A stretch of DNA of 45,169 nt from Flavobacterium soyangense (lineage in GTDB: Bacteria; Bacteroidota; Bacteroidia; Flavobacteriales; Flavobacteriaceae), in NCBI RefSeq assembly GCF_015277675.1, contig NZ_JADHEC010000030.1, forward strand, positions 1 to 45,169. The letters are read 5' to 3'. Shown here piece after piece: positions 42,409 through 45,169 of the stretch (positions within the stretch are counted from its first letter, which is position 1; every line of letters starts with the position of its first letter). The notes below the pieces were generated by a model. The model saw only the letters and a list, made by a program, of their open reading frames with translations, searched no databases and was not told where the DNA came from. Made by a program: the position numbers and the translations under genes.

Positions 42409-43503
42409 ATGAGCAACATCACTCCTACATTTGCGAAGCAAGACAATCTGAAGTTTTTTAGAACACTTAACTCACGCGTAAACAATTACTTCAAAGAAAA
42501 TAACATCCAGAAAACGGGCAACTGGAAACTCTATCTAAAAACCCTAATAATGTTCGCTGTTTTCCTTGCGCCTTATTTTTTAATTTTAACGTTAGAAATG
42601 CCGTTTTGGGTACATTTACTATTGGCAATTGTCATAGGAATAGGAATGGCAGGAGTTGGAATGAACGTAATGCACGATGGAAATCACGGTTCGTATTCCA
42701 ATATCAATTGGATTAACAAATTTATGGGCGGAAGTATTTATATTTTGGCAGGAAATGTTTACAATTGGCAGGTTCAACATAATGTTTTGCATCATACTTA
42801 CACCAATATTCCCGGTCACGACGAAGATCTTGATGCAGGAAGAGTAATCCGTTTTACTAAAGACGCAAAATGGTATAGTTTTCACCGTTTTCAACAATAT
42901 TATTCCGTGTTTTTATACGGATTATTGACTTTCAATTGGGCTATCACCACTGATTTTAGACAGATGAAATGCTATTTGAAAAGAAAATTATCTTACGGCG
43001 AAGCCAAAAGCCCAAAAATACTTTGGACAACTTTGTTAATTACAAAAGCCATTTATTTCACTATTTGGATTGTATTGCCAATACTTTTAGGAATAACTTG
43101 GTGGAAAGTTCTTGTTAGTTTTTTTGTAATGCATTACACTGCTGGATTAATATTGAGCGTTGTTTTCCAATTGGCACACGTGGTTAAAGAAACCACGAAT
43201 CCAGTTCCCAACGAAGAAGGCGAAATCGAAAATACTTGGGCAATTCACCAATTATTCACCACGACTAATTTTGCTCCAAAAAACTGGATTGTAAATTGGT
43301 ACACAGGAGGCTTAAATCACCAAATCGAACACCATATTTTCCCAAATATTAGCCACGTTCATTATGGCAAAATTTCGAAAATCGTAAAAGAAACAGCAAA
43401 AGAATGCAACTTGCCTTATTATGAATACAAAACTTTCCGAAGTGCCGTAATTGCTCATTTCAAACATTTGAAAGACCTTGGAATTAAACCGGCTATTCAA
43501 TAG
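42409..43503 (+). CDS. Membrane fatty acid desaturase
   Basis: A 364-residue di-iron membrane desaturase of the acyl-CoA/acyl-lipid type. The three His boxes are visible: HDGNH at 89-93, HNVLHH at 124-129 and HQIEHH near 304-309. The Gln-containing third box resembles front-end (delta-5/6 type) desaturases. There are four to five predicted membrane helices. No cytochrome b5 domain is present, so electrons come from elsewhere. The double-bond position cannot be told from sequence. Confidence 0.88.
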   Translation: MSNITPTFAKQDNLKFFRTLNSRVNNYFKENNIQKTGNWKLYLKTLIMFAVFLAPYFLILTLEMPFWVHLLLAIVIGIGMAGVGMNVMHDGNHGSYSNINWINKFMGGSIYILAGNVYNWQVQHNVLHHTYTNIPGHDEDLDAGRVIRFTKDAKWYSFHRFQQYYSVFLYGLLTFNWAITTDFRQMKCYLKRKLSYGEAKSPKILWTTLLITKAIYFTIWIVLPILLGITWWKVLVSFFVMHYTAGLILSVVFQLAHVVKETTNPVPNEEGEIENTWAIHQLFTTTNFAPKNWIVNWYTGGLNHQIEHHIFPNISHVHYGKISKIVKETAKECNLPYYEYKTFRSAVIAHFKHLKDLGIKPAIQ

Positions 43504-43546
43504 ATAAAACACACAACCAACTTTATAAACCAAAAATTACATTTTA

Positions 43547-44734
43547 ATGAACAATCCGCTTTCAGACAGAATCAACAATTTAGCTACATCACAAACATTA
43601 GCAATGGCTGCATTGGCCAGAGAATTAAAATCACAAGGAAAAGACATTATCAGTTTAAGTTTGGGCGAACCAGATTTCAACACACCAGATTTCGTTAAAG
43701 AAGCTGCAAAACGCGCTATCGACGAAAACTACAGCACTTATTCTCCAGTAGAAGGTTACCTTGAGTTGAAAGAAGCGATTTGCCGAAAATTTAAAAGAGA
43801 TAATGGTTTAGATTATAAACCATCACAAATCGTAGTTTCAACAGGAGCAAAACAATCGTTGTACAACATTGCACAAGTAATGTTAAATGACGGTGACGAA
43901 GTGATTTTGCCAGCGCCATACTGGGTTTCTTATTTCGAAATAGTAAAATTATCAGGCGGAGTTCCTGTAGAGGTTCCAACATCTATAGAAAGTGATTTCA
44001 AAATCACGCCAGAACAATTAGAAGCGGCCATAACGCCAAAAACAAAAATGATGTGGTTCAGTTCTCCTTGTAATCCAAGTGGTTCTGTGTATAATCGCGA
44101 AGAATTAACGGCTTTGGCCAAAGTATTGGAAAAACACCCACACGTTTATGTTGTTGCCGACGAAATCTATGAGCACATCAATTTCTCAGGAACTTTTTGC
44201 AGCATCGGTTCTATCCCTGGAATGTTGGAAAAAACCATCACTGTAAACGGAGTTGCAAAAGCTTTCGCAATGACAGGATGGAGGATAGGATATATTGGCG
44301 GACCAGAATTTATCGCAAAAGCCTGTACAAAAATACAAGGACAGGTAACTTCAGGAGCAAATTCAATCGCACAACGAGCCACAATTACTGCTGTAGATGC
44401 TGATCCAAGCGTACTTCACGAAATGGTTGCCGCTTTCAAAAGCCGTAGAGATTTAGTGGTAGGATTGCTTCAAGATATTCCCGGAATAAAAATTAACGTT
44501 CCCGAAGGTGCATTTTATGTATTTCCAGACGTTTCTTCTTTCTTCGGAAAAACATTAAAAGGGACATTTATCAAGGATGCCAATGATTTCTCAATGTACC
44601 TTTTGGGCGAAGCCAATGTTGCCACGGTAACCGGTGACGCTTTTGGAAATCCAAATTGTATCCGTTTTTCTTACGCAACCAGCGAAGATTTATTGACAGA
44701 AGCATTAAGAAGAATAAAAGCTGCTGTAGCATAA
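43547..44734 (+). CDS. Pyridoxal-phosphate aminotransferase (class I, aspartate-type)
   Basis: A fold-type I aminotransferase of 395 residues. The PLP-binding Lys is Lys238 in NGVAKAFAMTGWRIGY. NPSG at 176-179 and DEIYEH at 205-210 are the other cofactor contacts, and the substrate Arg is in the C-terminal part (CIRFSYA). Similar proteins are annotated as aspartate or aspartate/prephenate aminotransferases. The substrate is not certain. Confidence 0.88.
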   Translation: MNNPLSDRINNLATSQTLAMAALARELKSQGKDIISLSLGEPDFNTPDFVKEAAKRAIDENYSTYSPVEGYLELKEAICRKFKRDNGLDYKPSQIVVSTGAKQSLYNIAQVMLNDGDEVILPAPYWVSYFEIVKLSGGVPVEVPTSIESDFKITPEQLEAAITPKTKMMWFSSPCNPSGSVYNREELTALAKVLEKHPHVYVVADEIYEHINFSGTFCSIGSIPGMLEKTITVNGVAKAFAMTGWRIGYIGGPEFIAKACTKIQGQVTSGANSIAQRATITAVDADPSVLHEMVAAFKSRRDLVVGLLQDIPGIKINVPEGAFYVFPDVSSFFGKTLKGTFIKDANDFSMYLLGEANVATVTGDAFGNPNCIRFSYATSEDLLTEALRRIKAAVA

Positions 44735-44755
44735 CTAATTTGTAGCATAAAACGC

Positions 44756-44787
44756 AAAGCCTCAGGAAATTCTTGAGGCTTTTTTTG
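44756..44787 (+). terminator. Terminator of the aminotransferase gene
   Basis: AAAGCCTCA (44756-44764) pairs with TGAGGCTTT (44774-44782), followed by a T run. The downstream promoter begins 2 bases after the T run. Confidence 0.85.
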
Positions 44788-44788
44788 T

Positions 44789-44796
44789 TATATTTG
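44789..44796 (+). promoter_or_regulatory. -7 promoter element of the Crp/Fnr-like gene
   Basis: TATATTTG fits TAnnTTTG and directly follows the aminotransferase terminator, 38 bases before the next ATG. Confidence 0.5.
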
Positions 44797-44834
44797 GTCT
44801 TGCCCACAATTTCAAAAAGTAACAATCTGAACAT

Positions 44835-45110
44835 ATGAATTTAATTCTTGAAAATATAAGCAAACATATTTCTCTCACTATACAAGAGCAAGAACTATTT
44901 TTGTCTAAAACAGAAACGCATCATTACAAAGCAAAAACTATTTTACTGAATGCTGGCGAAGTCTGCAAGAACTCCTATTTTGTTAATTCTGGAGTACTGA
45001 GAAGTTTTAACATCAACGATAATATTGTCGAACACGTGATGAGTTTTGCTTGCAACGTCAGTTCGTCTAAAAACCCTCAAACGGACTCAATTTTGTTAAT
45101 CAGAGCGTAA
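44835..45110 (+). pseudogene. Crp/Fnr-family regulator remnant, truncated after the first half of the cNMP domain
   Basis: The first 72 or so residues look like the start of a Crp/Fnr-family regulator (cyclic-nucleotide-binding fold; YKAKTILLNAGEVCKNSYFV, then GVLRSFNINDNIVEHVMSFA). Relatives continue with a PGWW-type segment, the rest of the domain and a helix-turn-helix. Here the frame departs after MSFA into an unrelated tail and stops at 45110. No other frame in the remaining 59 bases restores the family sequence, so a deletion is more likely than a frameshift. It is near the window edge, so a remaining part further right cannot be excluded. Confidence 0.6.
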
Positions 45111-45169
45111 ATATATGTGATTTAAACTACAATTAAAATTCTTTGTTGAAAAACGGATTGTTCATTCTT

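Noticed and set aside
44197..44403. Basic, Cys/Arg-rich open frame inside the aminotransferase gene
   Set aside because: It is an alternative frame of a well-supported gene, with no independent start signals.

Overview
The window looks like chromosomal DNA from a Flavobacterium-like member of the Bacteroidota. The evidence is AT-rich DNA, start sites with no obvious Shine-Dalgarno sequence, repeated TAnnTTTG (-7) promoter motifs, and lineage-restricted genes: gliding-motility genes gldB and gldC, the type IX secretion plug protein (DUF5103 family), exosortase XrtF with its associated protein, and a short primary sigma factor of about 287 residues. No plasmid, prophage or CRISPR signal is visible. 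Gene content is mostly core and housekeeping.

Layout. 1-5.3 kb: the tail of an unknown gene, tatA and a PAP2 phosphatase, then an O-methyltransferase, rlmN, a lipoprotein and a polyprenyl diphosphate synthase. 5.3-7.8 kb: an ECF sigma factor operon with a membrane-anchored protein (probable anti-sigma) and a secreted, probable outer-membrane protein, behind what looks like an ECF-type promoter. 7.9-11.5 kb: dnaG, overlapped convergently by a LuxR-type response regulator, then nadE. 11.5-14.4 kb: gldB-gldC facing the alpha/beta hydrolase-engB pair. 14.6-30.4 kb: a complete dcw cluster in the order mraZ, rsmH, ftsL-like, ftsI, murE, mraY, murD, ftsW, murG, murC, ftsQ, ftsA, ftsZ, closed by a strong hairpin terminator. 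The genes overlap or nearly abut, so they probably work as one peptidoglycan-synthesis and division operon controlled by MraZ at helically phased GTGGT boxes. 30.7-32.3 kb: a yqeY-like gene, a tRNA-Arg locus carrying a small GIY-YIG nuclease gene, and rpe. 32.6-36.3 kb: rpoD, pnp and rpsO on the minus strand. 36.4-39.7 kb: a GAF-domain methionine sulfoxide reductase, xrtF with its partner, the T9SS plug protein and apaG. 39.9-44.7 kb: pruA, rsmG, a fatty acid desaturase and a class I aminotransferase. The window ends in a truncated Crp/Fnr-type regulator.

The most interesting structure is at 31228-31612. A 5' half of a tRNA-Arg gene, itself interrupted by a perfect 20-bp palindrome, is followed by a GIY-YIG nuclease gene that stops 1 nt before a complete tRNA-Arg(TCG) gene. 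The two tRNA copies are identical over all 36 shared nt, and the homology ends inside the anticodon. This looks like a minimal mobile nuclease element that cuts a tRNA anticodon loop and carries its own 5' half-tRNA to rebuild the gene. Other points of note are a primase with all four zinc ligands replaced, a response regulator missing most of its phosphorylation pocket, a three-copy dispersed intergenic repeat, and duplicated terminators behind rpoD.
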